Shown here piece after piece: positions 28,063-37,377 of a stretch of DNA of 64,000 nucleotides. The DNA lies in assembly GCF_000956595.1 (NCBI RefSeq), contig NZ_JYOO01000023.1, positions 1 to 64,000 on the forward strand, given 5' to 3'. The DNA is from Priestia aryabhattai B8W22. GTDB taxonomy: Bacteria; Bacillota; Bacilli; Bacillales; Bacillaceae_H. How positions within the stretch are numbered: position 1 is the stretch's first letter; every line of letters begins with the position of its first letter. The translations under genes were made by a program, and so were the position numbers. The notes beneath the pieces were generated by a model. It ran no database searches and was not told the DNA's origin. It saw only the letters and a program-made list of their open reading frames with translations.

Positions 28063-28927
28063 ATCTTTCAAGCGGTTTTTTATTTTCATCAAGGGTAAAT
28101 CCTTCGCCTAAGACATCATGAACATCGGTAACCGCAACGAAGGCGTGTGGATCTACAGAAGTAATAACTTGCTTTAAACGAAAAATTTCATTTTTACTAA
28201 CAACGCAGTATAGCACGTTGGTATCTTGCTTAGAAAAAGAACCTTGTCCTTTTAAAATCGTCACGCCTCGATCCATTTCTTTCATAATTTTATCCGATAT
28301 GGCTTCGTTATGATTCGAAATGATGGTTGCGCCTTTGGCGGCATACGCACCGTCTTGCATAAAGTCAATAACCCGTGCAGCGACAAAGACTGCAACAAGC
28401 GTATACATAGCTTCTCGGTAGGATAAATAAATGAGAGACGCACTAATCACAATAAAGTCAAAAAGAAACATCGTTTTCCCCATATTCCACCCGATATATT
28501 TTTGAACAACACGTGCGATGATATCGACTCCTCCTGTTGTTCCTCCAAACCTGAAAATAATGCCAAGACCCACTCCAATAAAAACACCGGCAAAAAGAGC
28601 TGCTAGAGTCATATCATGACGCAGGGGCATATTCACCGGAAAGCGCTGGAATATCCATAAAAATAGCGATAAGCTAACAACTCCGAGCATGGTATAAATA
28701 AAGGCTGTTCTCCCTAATAGTTTCCACCCTACAAAAAACAAAGGGATATTTAACACTAAGTTGGAATAAGAGGGATCAATGTTAAATAAGAAAAATAAAA
28801 GCAGGGTAATGCCTGTGAATCCACCTTCAGCTAAATTGTTTTGCATGTTAAAATTAACAAGTCCAAACGCAAATATGGCAGCACCAAGCAGTATAAAAAT
28901 AATATTTTTTAATCTGAGTCCTTTCAT
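28061..28927 (-). CDS. ypjC: YitT-family membrane protein YpjC
   Basis: A 288-residue protein with about five or six N-terminal membrane helices (DUF161 repeats) and a cytoplasmic DUF2179 domain containing the family GVTILKGQGSFSKQD stretch. Similar proteins are annotated YitT family, without settled function. ATG 28927 follows AGGAGGTTTGTAAG. Length (about 290) and position by ypjD and dapB match B. subtilis YpjC. Confidence 0.88.
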   Translation of the reverse strand: MKGLRLKNIIFILLGAAIFAFGLVNFNMQNNLAEGGFTGITLLLFFLFNIDPSYSNLVLNIPLFFVGWKLLGRTAFIYTMLGVVSLSLFLWIFQRFPVNMPLRHDMTLAALFAGVFIGVGLGIIFRFGGTTGGVDIIARVVQKYIGWNMGKTMFLFDFIVISASLIYLSYREAMYTLVAVFVAARVIDFMQDGAYAAKGATIISNHNEAISDKIMKEMDRGVTILKGQGSFSKQDTNVLYCVVSKNEIFRLKQVITSVDPHAFVAVTDVHDVLGEGFTLDENKKPLER

Positions 28928-29239
28928 ACTTACAAACCTCCTATGACCGTTTTTGCACTACCTTATCATAAAGGAATATATTTCATTTCGTAAATAACTA
29001 TCGAAAAGATTTTTGAAAATAGTAAAAAGTGATGATGTTTCTTCTAGTGCTATGTATTAGTAGTATCCTCAATTCGTAAAATATAGACAGATTTTTGAGA
29101 ATTAAGGAAAACGTGAGGAATATTGTGAAAGCGCACCTGACAAAGGCTTGGTAAGAAGAAGTAATTACACTAAATAATTTGAAGTAAAGATGTTATAATA
29201 GTAAGCTGAGTGTACTTCTAAAAGAGGTGAAATAAAAAG
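28928..29239. promoter_or_regulatory. Divergent promoter region of ypjC and the ypjD-dapB operon
   Basis: A gap of about 310 bases with no gene. An extended -10, TGTTATAAT near 29191-29199, sits about 40 bases upstream of ypjD and is the likely operon promoter; no good -35 was found at 17-bp spacing. Confidence 0.5.
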
Positions 29240-29569
29240 ATGTCAAAAAAAACGATGGAGCAAATGCAGCAAGAAGTTGATGCATATATTAGCCAATTTA
29301 AAGAAGGATATTTTAGTCCTCTTGCTATGCTTGCGCGAATGTCGGAAGAAGTGGGCGAATTATCGCGTGAAATTAACCACTATTATGGTGAAAAGCCGAA
29401 GAAAACGACTGAAGCAGAACGTACGGTCGAAGAAGAAATGGGCGACATTTTATTTGTATTAATTTGCTTTGCAAATTCATTAAATATTGATTTACAAGAA
29501 GCGCATGATCGCGTTATGAATAAATTTAATACGCGTGACAAAGATCGCTGGACGAAAAAAGAAGACTAA
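29240..29569 (+). CDS. ypjD: MazG-type nucleotide pyrophosphohydrolase YpjD
   Basis: A 109-residue all-alpha NTP pyrophosphohydrolase. The metal-binding pattern is clear: [11 protein letters not shown] (EExxE) followed by [11 protein letters not shown] (ExxD). Such enzymes hydrolyse (d)NTPs to NMP and pyrophosphate; the favoured base is not known here. ATG 29240 follows AGAGGTG. First gene of a tight run ypjD-dapB-mgsA-bshB1-bshA-cca-birA. Confidence 0.9.
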   Translation: MSKKTMEQMQQEVDAYISQFKEGYFSPLAMLARMSEEVGELSREINHYYGEKPKKTTEAERTVEEEMGDILFVLICFANSLNIDLQEAHDRVMNKFNTRDKDRWTKKED

Positions 29570-29582
29570 GGAGAGAAAAAGA

Positions 29583-30383
29583 ATGGACAAAATTCGAATT
29601 GTACTTGCAGGACCAAGAGGTCGTATGGGAAAAGAAGCCGTATTATTAATAGAAGAAACAGAGCATTTTGAATTAGTAGCAGCGGTGGATCGTATCAATG
29701 AAGGAAAATACATAAGTGATATTGAAGGAATGCCAAATGTACAAGCACCAATCTACACTGATATTGAAAAATGTTTTCAAGACGTTAAGGCAGATGTTTT
29801 AGTTGATTTGACAACACCTGAAATTGGACGCGTTCATACTAAAACAGCCCTAACATATGGAGTAAGACCTGTTGTAGGAACAACTGGCTTTTCAGAAGAA
29901 GATTTAAAAGAATTAAAGCAGCTTGCTGAAGAGAAGGAGCTTGGGTGTATCATTGCACCTAATTTTGCGATTGGCGCTATTTTAATGATGAAGTTTTCAC
30001 AAATGGCAGCTAAATACTTTGATGATGTAGAGATTATTGAAATGCATCATGATCAAAAGTTAGATGCACCATCAGGAACAGGCTTAAAAACAGCGGAGCT
30101 GATCAGTGAAGTTCGTGAAGTGAAAAAACAGGGTCATCCTGATGAAAAAGAACTGCTAGAAGGGGCGCGAGGTGCAGATTATGAAGGAATCCGTCTACAT
30201 AGCGTACGCCTGCCGGGACTGATAGCTCACCAAGAAGTGATGTTCGGAGGATTTGGACAAACATTAAAAATCCGTCATGATTCATACAACCGCGCTTCTT
30301 TTATGTCAGGTGTGAAGCTAGCTGTTGACACAGTTATGAACGTAGACACACTTGTATATGGGTTAGAAAATATTATTGACTAA
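29583..30383 (+). CDS. dapB: 4-hydroxy-tetrahydrodipicolinate reductase
   Basis: Reduces the dipicolinate precursor with NAD(P)H in the diaminopimelate/lysine pathway. ATG 29583 follows AAGGAGAG; the frame opens earlier within ypjD, but [16 protein letters not shown] is the normal start, giving 266 residues. The nucleotide-binding GPRGRMG, the VGTTGF loop, and the catalytic signature [14 protein letters not shown] are intact. Thirteen bases separate it from ypjD. Confidence 0.95.
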   Translation: MDKIRIVLAGPRGRMGKEAVLLIEETEHFELVAAVDRINEGKYISDIEGMPNVQAPIYTDIEKCFQDVKADVLVDLTTPEIGRVHTKTALTYGVRPVVGTTGFSEEDLKELKQLAEEKELGCIIAPNFAIGAILMMKFSQMAAKYFDDVEIIEMHHDQKLDAPSGTGLKTAELISEVREVKKQGHPDEKELLEGARGADYEGIRLHSVRLPGLIAHQEVMFGGFGQTLKIRHDSYNRASFMSGVKLAVDTVMNVDTLVYGLENIID

Positions 30384-30395
30384 GGAGCGAGAAAA

Positions 30396-30794
30396 ATGAA
30401 AATCGCCTTAATTGCACATGATAAAAAGAAAAATGATATGGTACAATTCACAACAGCCTATCAAGCGATTTTACAGGAACATTCGCTGTTCGCAACAGGA
30501 ACAACAGGAACGCGTATTTCAGAAGCAACAGGTTTGAAGGTTCACCGCTTTCAATCAGGGCCGCTTGGAGGAGATCAGGAGATAGGAGCTTTAATTGCTC
30601 AAAATGAAATGGATATGGTTATTTTTTTCCGCGATCCGTTAACAGCTCAGCCTCATGAACCTGATATTTCAGCTCTAATGCGCCTATGCGACGTATATGC
30701 GGTTCCTCTTGCAACGAATATGGGAACAGCAGAGATTTTAATTCATGGACTTGAACGAGGCGATTTGCATTGGCGTTCAATTATAAAAAAATAG
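30396..30794 (+). CDS. mgsA: Methylglyoxal synthase
   Basis: Converts dihydroxyacetone phosphate to methylglyoxal and phosphate, a bypass relieving sugar-phosphate stress. Motifs are ALIAHDKKK at the start, GTTGTRI phosphate loop, [14 protein letters not shown] and [14 protein letters not shown] with catalytic aspartates. 132 residues is slightly shorter than the 137 of B. subtilis because of the C-terminal tail. It precedes bshB1 and bshA; bacillithiol is known to participate in methylglyoxal detoxification, so the linkage makes sense. Confidence 0.95.
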   Translation: MKIALIAHDKKKNDMVQFTTAYQAILQEHSLFATGTTGTRISEATGLKVHRFQSGPLGGDQEIGALIAQNEMDMVIFFRDPLTAQPHEPDISALMRLCDVYAVPLATNMGTAEILIHGLERGDLHWRSIIKK

Positions 30795-30804
30795 GGTGAA
30801 GATA

Positions 30805-31515
30805 ATGAAAGAAACAATAGATGTCCTTGCCTTTGGTGCCCATGCCGATGACGTAGAAATCGGCATGGGTGGAACCATTGCAAGAATGAGTGAACAAGGT
30901 TTGAAGGTAGTTATTTGTGATTTGACGCAAGCTGAACTTTCTTCAAATGGAACGGTTGAAATTCGAAAACAAGAAGCGTTTAAAGCAGCTGATGTCTTAG
31001 GTGTTCATGAGCGAATCCATCTGAATTTGCCAGACAGAGGTTTGGTTTTAAAGGCAGAGTATATAGCTGAAATTGCATCAGTCATTCGCACGTATCAACC
31101 AAGGATTATATTTGCTCCTTACTTTGAAGATCGTCATCCTGATCATGGAAATTGTGCAAAACTTGTAGAAGAGGCCGTGTTTTCTGCTGGCGTTAAAAAT
31201 TATATCGATGATAAAAAGCAAAAAGCTCATCGTGCTGAGTCTCTTTATTTCTATATGATAAATGGATTTCATAAGCCAGATTTTATCGTAGATGTATCAA
31301 GCACGTTTCAAAAGAAAGTAGCTAGTCTAGAGGCTTATGAAAGTCAATTTATAAAAACAGCAGATACGTTTGATACGCCGCTGGTAAACGGATATATTGA
31401 AACGGTAGAGAGCAGAGAGCGATTATTTGGCAAAGAAGTCGGGGTAGCATACGGTGAAGGTTTTTTATCTAAAAAACCGATTTTGATGTACGACGATTTA
31501 GTAGGTGGAAAATAA
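30805..31515 (+). CDS. bshB1: Bacillithiol biosynthesis deacetylase BshB1
   Basis: Zinc-dependent LmbE-family deacetylase that removes acetyl from GlcNAc-malate, the second step of bacillithiol synthesis. ATG 30805 after AGGGTGA gives 236 residues. Zinc motif AHADDVEIGMGG near residue 12-23 and the second HPDHGNC (about residue 113) are present. Its stop is directly followed by the bshA ATG. The longer GTG start at 30796 lies in the ribosome site. Confidence 0.94.
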   Translation: MKETIDVLAFGAHADDVEIGMGGTIARMSEQGLKVVICDLTQAELSSNGTVEIRKQEAFKAADVLGVHERIHLNLPDRGLVLKAEYIAEIASVIRTYQPRIIFAPYFEDRHPDHGNCAKLVEEAVFSAGVKNYIDDKKQKAHRAESLYFYMINGFHKPDFIVDVSSTFQKKVASLEAYESQFIKTADTFDTPLVNGYIETVESRERLFGKEVGVAYGEGFLSKKPILMYDDLVGGK

Positions 31516-32643
31516 ATGAAGTTAAAAATTGGTATTACATGTTATGCTTCCGTTGGAGGTTCAGGAGTGGTAGCAACGGAGCTAGGGAAGCTGCTGGCTG
31601 AAAAGGGGCACGAAATTCATTTTATTTCCTCTAGCATGCCTTTTAGATTGACGAAAGTATATCCAAATATTTATTTTCACGAAGTAGATGTAAATCAGTA
31701 CTCCGTCTTTAAATACCCTCCGTATGATCTGGCTTTATCCAGTAAAATGGCTGAAGTGGCTAAAAGAGAAAAGCTTGACATTATTCATACGCACTATGCA
31801 ATCCCCCATGCCGTTTGCGGGATTTTAGCTAAACAAATGGTAGAGCACGAAGTGAAAATTGTGACGACTCTTCATGGGACAGATATTACGGTTCTAGGAG
31901 AGGATCCATCGTTAAAAGATTTAATTAAATTTGGAATTGAGAAATCAGATGCAGTGACGGCTGTATCTCAGTCACTTGTTGATCAAACTCACCATTTAAT
32001 TAGTCCAGATAAAGAAATTGAAACGATGTATAATTTTATTGATGAACGAGTTTATCATAAAAAAGAAGTGCAGTATTTAAAAGCGGAGTACGGCATATTA
32101 GAAAATGAAAAAGTCGTTATTCATATTTCAAACTTTCGTCAAGTCAAACGAGTTACAGATATAGTCAAAACATTTGCTATTATTAATAAAAAGCTTCAGT
32201 CTAAGCTGCTGCTTGTAGGAGACGGCCCTGAAATGACGGTTGTGTCTCAATTAGTAAGAGAGCTAAATCTTCAAGATTCTGTGTTATTTCTGGGGAAACA
32301 AGAAAATGTAGCAGAATTATATTCGATTAGCGATTTAAAACTGTTATTATCTGAAAAAGAAAGCTTTGGGCTTGTACTTTTAGAAGCTATGGCTTGTGGT
32401 GTTCCATGCATCGGAACAAATATAGGCGGAATTCCCGAAGTAATTGAACACGAAAAAACAGGATATATTTGCGAAGTGGGAGATGTCGAAGAGGCAGCGA
32501 GCAAAGCAATTCAGCTACTTGAAAATGAACAGCTGCATCACCAAATGAGGGAAGCGTCTCTAAGCGCAGTTAATCATAAATTTCATTCAACAGAGATTGT
32601 GAGTCAATATGAAAAACTTTATTATAAATTGGTACAGGGTTGA
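31516..32643 (+). CDS. bshA: N-acetyl-alpha-D-glucosaminyl L-malate synthase BshA
   Basis: GT4 glycosyltransferase joining UDP-GlcNAc and L-malate, the first step in bacillithiol synthesis. The 375 residues show the GT-B start [19 protein letters not shown], the TTLHGTDI loop, and the nucleotide-sugar site [19 protein letters not shown] with the EX7E glutamates. It starts on the base after the bshB1 stop, so translation is coupled. Confidence 0.95.
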   Translation: MKLKIGITCYASVGGSGVVATELGKLLAEKGHEIHFISSSMPFRLTKVYPNIYFHEVDVNQYSVFKYPPYDLALSSKMAEVAKREKLDIIHTHYAIPHAVCGILAKQMVEHEVKIVTTLHGTDITVLGEDPSLKDLIKFGIEKSDAVTAVSQSLVDQTHHLISPDKEIETMYNFIDERVYHKKEVQYLKAEYGILENEKVVIHISNFRQVKRVTDIVKTFAIINKKLQSKLLLVGDGPEMTVVSQLVRELNLQDSVLFLGKQENVAELYSISDLKLLLSEKESFGLVLLEAMACGVPCIGTNIGGIPEVIEHEKTGYICEVGDVEEAASKAIQLLENEQLHHQMREASLSAVNHKFHSTEIVSQYEKLYYKLVQG

Positions 32644-32658
32644 AGAATGGAGGAAGTT

Positions 32659-33852
32659 ATGAAAGAACCGTTCATTCATCCGCTTTATATTATTGAAAAA
32701 CTGGAGACAGCCGGTTACGAAGCGTATTTTGTTGGAGGAGCGGTCCGGGATCTCATTTTAAATCGGACGATTGGAGATATTGATATCGCTACGTCAGCTA
32801 GGCCTGAACAAGTGATGGAACTCTTTCCTAAGACGATTCATGTAGGAATCGAGCATGGTACGGTTGTCGTTGTCCATGAGAACGAGACCTATGAGGTAAC
32901 CACTTTTCGCTCTGAGGGAGAATATGATGATTTTCGTCGTCCCTCGTCCGTTACGTTTATTTCGTCTCTGATAGAAGATTTGCAGCGTCGAGATTTTACA
33001 ATCAATGCAATGGCTATGAATGCAAAGGGAGAAATTATTGATCCATTTAATGGAAGAGAAGATTTGCGAAACCAGTTAATTCGTACTGTCGGAAATGCTA
33101 AAGAACGCTTTCATGAAGATGCTCTTCGTATGATGAGAGCCGTTCGCTTTGTCAGTCAGCTGGCGTTTTCGCTGTCTGATCAAACTAAAAGAGCCATTCA
33201 GCAATACGGTGAACTGCTGAGGCATGTTTCTATTGAACGCATTACAGTTGAATTCGAAAAAATGCTGAGCGGAAAGCGCCCGTCTTTAGCATTAGCACTT
33301 GTAGCAGATACGGAGCTGTATCGCTACTTGCCTCAATTGAATGTAGATCCGCAAAAATTCCGATCTGTTTGTGCACACGATTGGATGATGCTTCAGCGAG
33401 TATCGGAGTCATGGACACTTCTTGTACATCTGCTCGACATTCAAGACAAGCAGGCATTTTTTAAAATCTGGAAATTATCTAATAAGCAAATTAAAGATAT
33501 TCAGCTTCAGTCTATTGGCCTTCGAGACGTTTTGGAAAATGGATGGTCAAAACGCATCATGTATACAATTGGAGAGCAGGCGAGCGTGAGCGTGAATCGT
33601 ATTTTACAACTTCTTCGAAGCAATGAGTATATGAATGAACATGAGCTTCTTTACATCTATAGCGAGCTGCCTATTCATTCTTTAAAAGATTTAGATATAA
33701 ACGGCCAAGATCTTTTAGTATGGACAGGTAAAAAGGGCGGTCCATGGGTGTCTCAACTGTTAAAAGAAATTGAAGAGAAAGTTTTATACAATGAGTTAAT
33801 GAACACAAAATCTTCAATAAGAAAGTGGGTGCAGTCTTGCAGTCAGATATAA
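32659..33852 (+). CDS. cca: CCA tRNA nucleotidyltransferase
   Basis: Adds or repairs the CCA end of tRNAs (class II family). ATG 32659 follows GGAGGAAGTT, giving 397 residues, the B. subtilis length; ATG 32647 is ahead of that site. The head domain shows GGAVRDLI and the catalytic DIDIATSA, the RRDFTINAMA motif and the RMMRAVRF motif. The C-terminus overlaps the start of birA. Confidence 0.94.
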   Translation: MKEPFIHPLYIIEKLETAGYEAYFVGGAVRDLILNRTIGDIDIATSARPEQVMELFPKTIHVGIEHGTVVVVHENETYEVTTFRSEGEYDDFRRPSSVTFISSLIEDLQRRDFTINAMAMNAKGEIIDPFNGREDLRNQLIRTVGNAKERFHEDALRMMRAVRFVSQLAFSLSDQTKRAIQQYGELLRHVSIERITVEFEKMLSGKRPSLALALVADTELYRYLPQLNVDPQKFRSVCAHDWMMLQRVSESWTLLVHLLDIQDKQAFFKIWKLSNKQIKDIQLQSIGLRDVLENGWSKRIMYTIGEQASVSVNRILQLLRSNEYMNEHELLYIYSELPIHSLKDLDINGQDLLVWTGKKGGPWVSQLLKEIEEKVLYNELMNTKSSIRKWVQSCSQI

Positions 33853-34826
33853 GAAGAACGCTGCTTGAAATGTTTACGAACGCAGATGGAGACTATGTGT
33901 CCGGACAAAAGATCAGCGATTTATTAGGCTGTTCAAGAACAGCTGTATGGAAGCATATCGAAGAGCTGCGAAAAGACGGCTATGAACTTGAAGCTGTTCG
34001 TAAAAAAGGCTATCGCATTGTTGGGAAGCCGAACAAAGTAAGCAGCAACGAGCTTTTATTAGGGCTTCAAACAACAAAAATCGGTCAGTATATTCATTAT
34101 GAGGAAAGCGTGCATTCTACTCAAAAAATTGCTCATCGAATTGCTCAAGAAGGAGCCAAAGAAGGAACGGTCGTAGTTGCTGAAGAGCAAACGGCAGGGA
34201 GAGGAAGACTTGATAGAGCGTGGTATTCCCCAAAATATACTGGTGCCTGGATGAGTATTATACTGCGTCCTTCTATTCCTCCGCAGCAGGCTCCTCAGCT
34301 GACTCTGCTATCAGCAGTGGCTGTTGTACAGGCCATTCAAGAAGTGACGAACCTTTCTCCAGACATTAAATGGCCTAATGATGTTTTATTAAATGGGAAG
34401 AAGCTAGTTGGGATTTTAACAGAAATGCAGGCTGATTTTGACCGGATTCATTCGGTCATCATTGGAATCGGCATCAATGTGAATCAGCAGGAAACGGATT
34501 TTAATGAACAAATCAAACACATTGCCACATCTTTACGTATTGAAAAAGGTGAAGAAATTAATCGTGCGGCTTTGATGCAAGCGTTTTTCTTAAAGTTAGA
34601 AACCCTTTATGAAGAATACTTAAAAAATGGCTTTGGTTTAATTAAAGTTCTTTGGGAAACGTATGCGATCAGTATTGGAAAGCGAATTATAGCACGCACG
34701 ATGACAGCCAACATTGAAGGCTTTGCAAAAGGTATAACAGATGAAGGCGTTTTATTAATTGAAGATGATGAAGGAGTTATACACCGAATTCATTCTGCAG
34801 ATATTGAGCTCTCTGCTAAAAAATAG
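33837..34826 (+). CDS. birA: Biotin protein ligase / biotin operon repressor BirA
   Basis: Activates biotin to biotinyl-AMP, transfers it to acceptor proteins such as PycA, and represses biotin genes. The N-terminal winged helix (GQKISDLLGCSRTAVWKHIEELR) precedes the catalytic domain with the AGRGRLDRAW biotinoyl-AMP loop and KWPNDVLLNGKKLVGIL. Start choice is uncertain: TTG 33837 after AGTGGGTG gives 329 residues; GTG 33825 is the alternative. Both overlap the end of cca. It ends the long operon; a hairpin-terminator follows. Confidence 0.93.
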   Translation: MQSDIRRTLLEMFTNADGDYVSGQKISDLLGCSRTAVWKHIEELRKDGYELEAVRKKGYRIVGKPNKVSSNELLLGLQTTKIGQYIHYEESVHSTQKIAHRIAQEGAKEGTVVVAEEQTAGRGRLDRAWYSPKYTGAWMSIILRPSIPPQQAPQLTLLSAVAVVQAIQEVTNLSPDIKWPNDVLLNGKKLVGILTEMQADFDRIHSVIIGIGINVNQQETDFNEQIKHIATSLRIEKGEEINRAALMQAFFLKLETLYEEYLKNGFGLIKVLWETYAISIGKRIIARTMTANIEGFAKGITDEGVLLIEDDEGVIHRIHSADIELSAKK

Positions 34827-34855
34827 TAGAAAAATAAAGAAATTTTTATTATAAT

Positions 34856-34912
34856 ACGAGTATCAAGGTAGTATCGCAAGAACTTCACTTGATACTCGTT
34901 TGTTTATTTTTA
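34856..34912 (+). terminator. birA terminator, large loop
   Basis: 12-bp arms (34856-34867, 34888-34899) are perfect complements, followed by a T-rich run. The 3-prime part of the left arm can alternatively pair with CTGCCTTGAT at 34927-34936. Confidence 0.7.
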
Positions 34913-35098
34913 ATACGACAATAAATCTGCCTTGATCCATTAAGGACTAGGACAGAGGGATGACGCGTAGGTAAGCACATTAGGTAAAGTGTGCTTTTTA
35001 TAGATGAAGTCTGTCAAAGTCCTTCTTCCTTTTATAGGTAGAAGGACTTTTTGTATGCAGACGTGCGCTCATCTCCTCTGAGAAGGAGGAGAAAGTTA
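34913..35098 (+). promoter_or_regulatory. panB leader with two further terminator-like hairpins
   Basis: Two more stem plus T-run units lie before panB: AAGCACA/TGTGCTT at 34973-35001, and AAAGTCCTTCT/AGAAGGACTTT at 35017-35054. A minor CCTT/AAGG hairpin sits at about 34930-34945. Stacked hairpins ahead of a biosynthetic operon look like an attenuation leader, but no known riboswitch class was recognised. Confidence 0.5.
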
Positions 35099-35932
35099 GT
35101 GAAAACAAAATTAGATTTTTTACGTATGAAACAGAACCATGAACCAATTGTGATGCTGACTGCGTACGATTATCCGTCAGCTAAGTACGCTGAGGAAGCA
35201 GGCGTAGACATGATTTTAGTAGGCGATTCTCTAGGAATGGTCGTTTTAGGATATGACTCTACGATTCCTGTAACGGTAGATGATATGATTCATCATACAA
35301 AAGCGGTTAAAAGAGGGGCTGCTGATACATTTATCGTCACCGACATGCCATTTATGTCCTATCACGTGTCGAAAGAAGACACGATGAAAAATGCTGCTCG
35401 TATTATGCAGGAAAGCGGAGCTCATGCTTTAAAAGTAGAAGGTGCAAAGGATGTTCTTTATACAATTTCAGAATTGACGCAAGCTGGTATTCCGGTTGTT
35501 GCACATCTCGGGTTAACTCCTCAGTCTGTCGGTGTCCTGGGCGGTTATAAAGTGCAGGGAAAAGAAGCGAAAGAAGCCAAACAGCTAATCCAAGACGCGA
35601 TCAAGTGTGAGCAGGCAGGAGCTATTGCTGTTGTATTAGAATGTGTTCCTAAACAAGTAGCAAAACAAGTAGCTGAACGCTTGAGCATTCCAACAATCGG
35701 AATTGGAGCAGGGGCTGACACGGATGGTCAAGTACTTGTATACCACGATGTATTAACGTACGGAGTCGAGCGTGTGCCAAAATTTGTTCAGTCATTTGCG
35801 AAAATAAATGAGCCTATTTTACAGGGGCTTTCTCAGTATGTAAGTGAAGTGAAAAAAAGAGAGTTTCCGAAAGAAGCACATACATTTTCAATGAAAGAAG
35901 AGCAGTTAACGGCACTGTACGGAGGGAAATAA
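35099..35932 (+). CDS. panB: 3-methyl-2-oxobutanoate hydroxymethyltransferase
   Basis: Makes ketopantoate from alpha-ketoisovalerate and methylene-THF, the first step of pantothenate synthesis. GTG 35099 after AAGGAGGAG gives 277 residues, as in B. subtilis. Motifs include [22 protein letters not shown] and the Mg-binding DMPFMSY, and [14 protein letters not shown] near the end. panC starts two bases after its stop; panB, panC and panD form one operon. Confidence 0.95.
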   Translation: MKTKLDFLRMKQNHEPIVMLTAYDYPSAKYAEEAGVDMILVGDSLGMVVLGYDSTIPVTVDDMIHHTKAVKRGAADTFIVTDMPFMSYHVSKEDTMKNAARIMQESGAHALKVEGAKDVLYTISELTQAGIPVVAHLGLTPQSVGVLGGYKVQGKEAKEAKQLIQDAIKCEQAGAIAVVLECVPKQVAKQVAERLSIPTIGIGAGADTDGQVLVYHDVLTYGVERVPKFVQSFAKINEPILQGLSQYVSEVKKREFPKEAHTFSMKEEQLTALYGGK

Positions 35933-35933
35933 G

Positions 35934-36791
35934 ATGAAAGTCATTACAACAATTAAAGACATGCAGCAGGAGATGAAAAAAGAAAAGCGGCTTGGACGTT
36001 CAATTGGATTTGTCCCGACGATGGGCTATTTGCATGCAGGCCATGCTACTCTGCTTGGAGCAGCTCGCACAGAAAATGAAGTAGTGGCGCTAAGTATTTT
36101 TGTGAACCCGACTCAATTTGGACCAAATGAAGATTTTGATACGTATCCAAGAGATTTTGAGCGCGATGAGCGCGTGGCAAAAGAAGCTAACGTTGACTAT
36201 TTATTTTATCCTTCGGTAGAGGAAATGTATAAGTCAAGCCGTTCAGTAGCTATAACAGTGACGGATCGTGTAGACGTATTGTGTGGACAGAAGCGCCCCG
36301 GTCATTTTGACGGAGTAGCCACGGTACTAACAAAGCTTTTTCACATTGTAACACCAGATCGTGCATACTTTGGTAAAAAAGATGCACAGCAAGTCGCTGT
36401 AGTAGATGGTTTAATTGAAGACTTTAATTTTCCCGTGGAGCTTAGAGCAGTAGATACGGTGAGAGAAGCGGATGGATTAGCTAAAAGTTCTCGTAACGTA
36501 TATTTAACAGATAAAGAAAGAGAAGAGGCACCTGTTTTATTTAAGAGTTTACAAAGCGCCCAGCAGCTTCTTGGAAGCGGAGAGAAGCAAGTAGAAATCA
36601 TTAAACAGACCATTCGAAAAGAAATTGAGCAACATACGAGCGGTAAAGTGGATTATATCGAGGTTTATACGTATCCAGAGCTAAAAACGATTAAGCAAGC
36701 TGCTGGAAAAATCATTATCGCTTTAGCCGTTCAATTCTCTAAGGCTCGTTTAATTGATAATGTAATTGTAGACGTACAGGAGGATAACTAA
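35934..36791 (+). CDS. panC: Pantothenate synthetase
   Basis: Condenses pantoate and beta-alanine with ATP. The 285 residues display the nucleotidyltransferase signature GYLHAGHATL (HIGH-like HAGH), SIFVNPTQFGPNEDFDTYPR, and the KMSKS-equivalent region SSRNVYL. ATG 35934 has GGAGGGAAATAAG upstream overlapping the end of panB. The stop abuts the panD ATG. Confidence 0.95.
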   Translation: MKVITTIKDMQQEMKKEKRLGRSIGFVPTMGYLHAGHATLLGAARTENEVVALSIFVNPTQFGPNEDFDTYPRDFERDERVAKEANVDYLFYPSVEEMYKSSRSVAITVTDRVDVLCGQKRPGHFDGVATVLTKLFHIVTPDRAYFGKKDAQQVAVVDGLIEDFNFPVELRAVDTVREADGLAKSSRNVYLTDKEREEAPVLFKSLQSAQQLLGSGEKQVEIIKQTIRKEIEQHTSGKVDYIEVYTYPELKTIKQAAGKIIIALAVQFSKARLIDNVIVDVQEDN

Positions 36792-37175
36792 ATGTTTCGC
36801 ACGATGATGAACGCTAAAATACACAGAGCTCATGTAACTGAAGCCAACTTAAATTATGTTGGCAGCATCACCATTGATGAAGATATCATCGACGCAGTAG
36901 GAATCGTAGCAAACGAAAAAGTCCAAATTGTAAATAATAATAACGGAGCTCGCTTGGAAACGTACGTGATTCCCGGCGAACGAGGGAGCGGCGTAGTTTG
37001 TTTAAATGGAGCCGCTGCAAGACTCGTGCAGCCTGGAGATATCGTCATCATTATCTCTTATGCGCTCGTAGCAAATGAAGAAGTAGCTCACCATCATCCA
37101 ACCGTAGCGATTATGAATGAGCAGAATAAAATCCAACAATTGCTTAAACAAGAACCAGCTGGTACAATTCTATAA
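36792..37175 (+). CDS. panD: Aspartate 1-decarboxylase proenzyme
   Basis: Pyruvoyl-dependent enzyme making beta-alanine from aspartate. The self-cleavage site Gly24-Ser25 lies in NYVGSITID, so maturation gives a 24-residue beta chain and a 103-residue alpha chain with N-terminal pyruvoyl. [20 protein letters not shown] is conserved. 127 residues is the family length. It starts immediately after the panC stop and is followed by a terminator. Confidence 0.96.
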   Translation: MFRTMMNAKIHRAHVTEANLNYVGSITIDEDIIDAVGIVANEKVQIVNNNNGARLETYVIPGERGSGVVCLNGAAARLVQPGDIVIIISYALVANEEVAHHHPTVAIMNEQNKIQQLLKQEPAGTIL

Positions 37176-37180
37176 GAACA

Positions 37181-37206
37181 GTCCCCCTTTATGAGGGGGA
37201 TTTTTA
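37181..37206 (+). terminator. panBCD terminator
   Basis: TCCCCCT/AGGGGGA stem with short loop followed by a T-rich tail. Confidence 0.85.
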
Positions 37207-37274
37207 TTTGAATACATACGCTAGTAAGTGAACGGTATAAACCTCTATACACACTAAAGTAAAACTTCTATGTA

Positions 37275-37338
37275 TGAAAGCCTCTCTGTTTTTCACGAGA
37301 AGGAGTTGCGCTTTTAAAGCATATAGAGCAGGCTTTCA
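37275..37338 (+). other. Predicted stem structure ahead of dinG
   Basis: TGAAAGCCT (37275-37283) pairs perfectly with AGGCTTTCA (37330-37338), extended inward by CTCT/AGAG with one bulged base. The loop contains a smaller GCTTTTAAAGC palindrome. It could be a leader structure of dinG or an independent RNA; no T-run follows. Confidence 0.4.
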
Positions 37339-37377
37339 CTTTATACTATAAAAAGACAGACTTGCGAGGTGTTGACC

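Noticed and set aside
34913-34950. Possible third fragment of the dispersed repeat (shared CCTTGATCCA with 24088-24098)
   Set aside because: Only about ten bases agree and the flanks diverge, so chance is a sufficient explanation.
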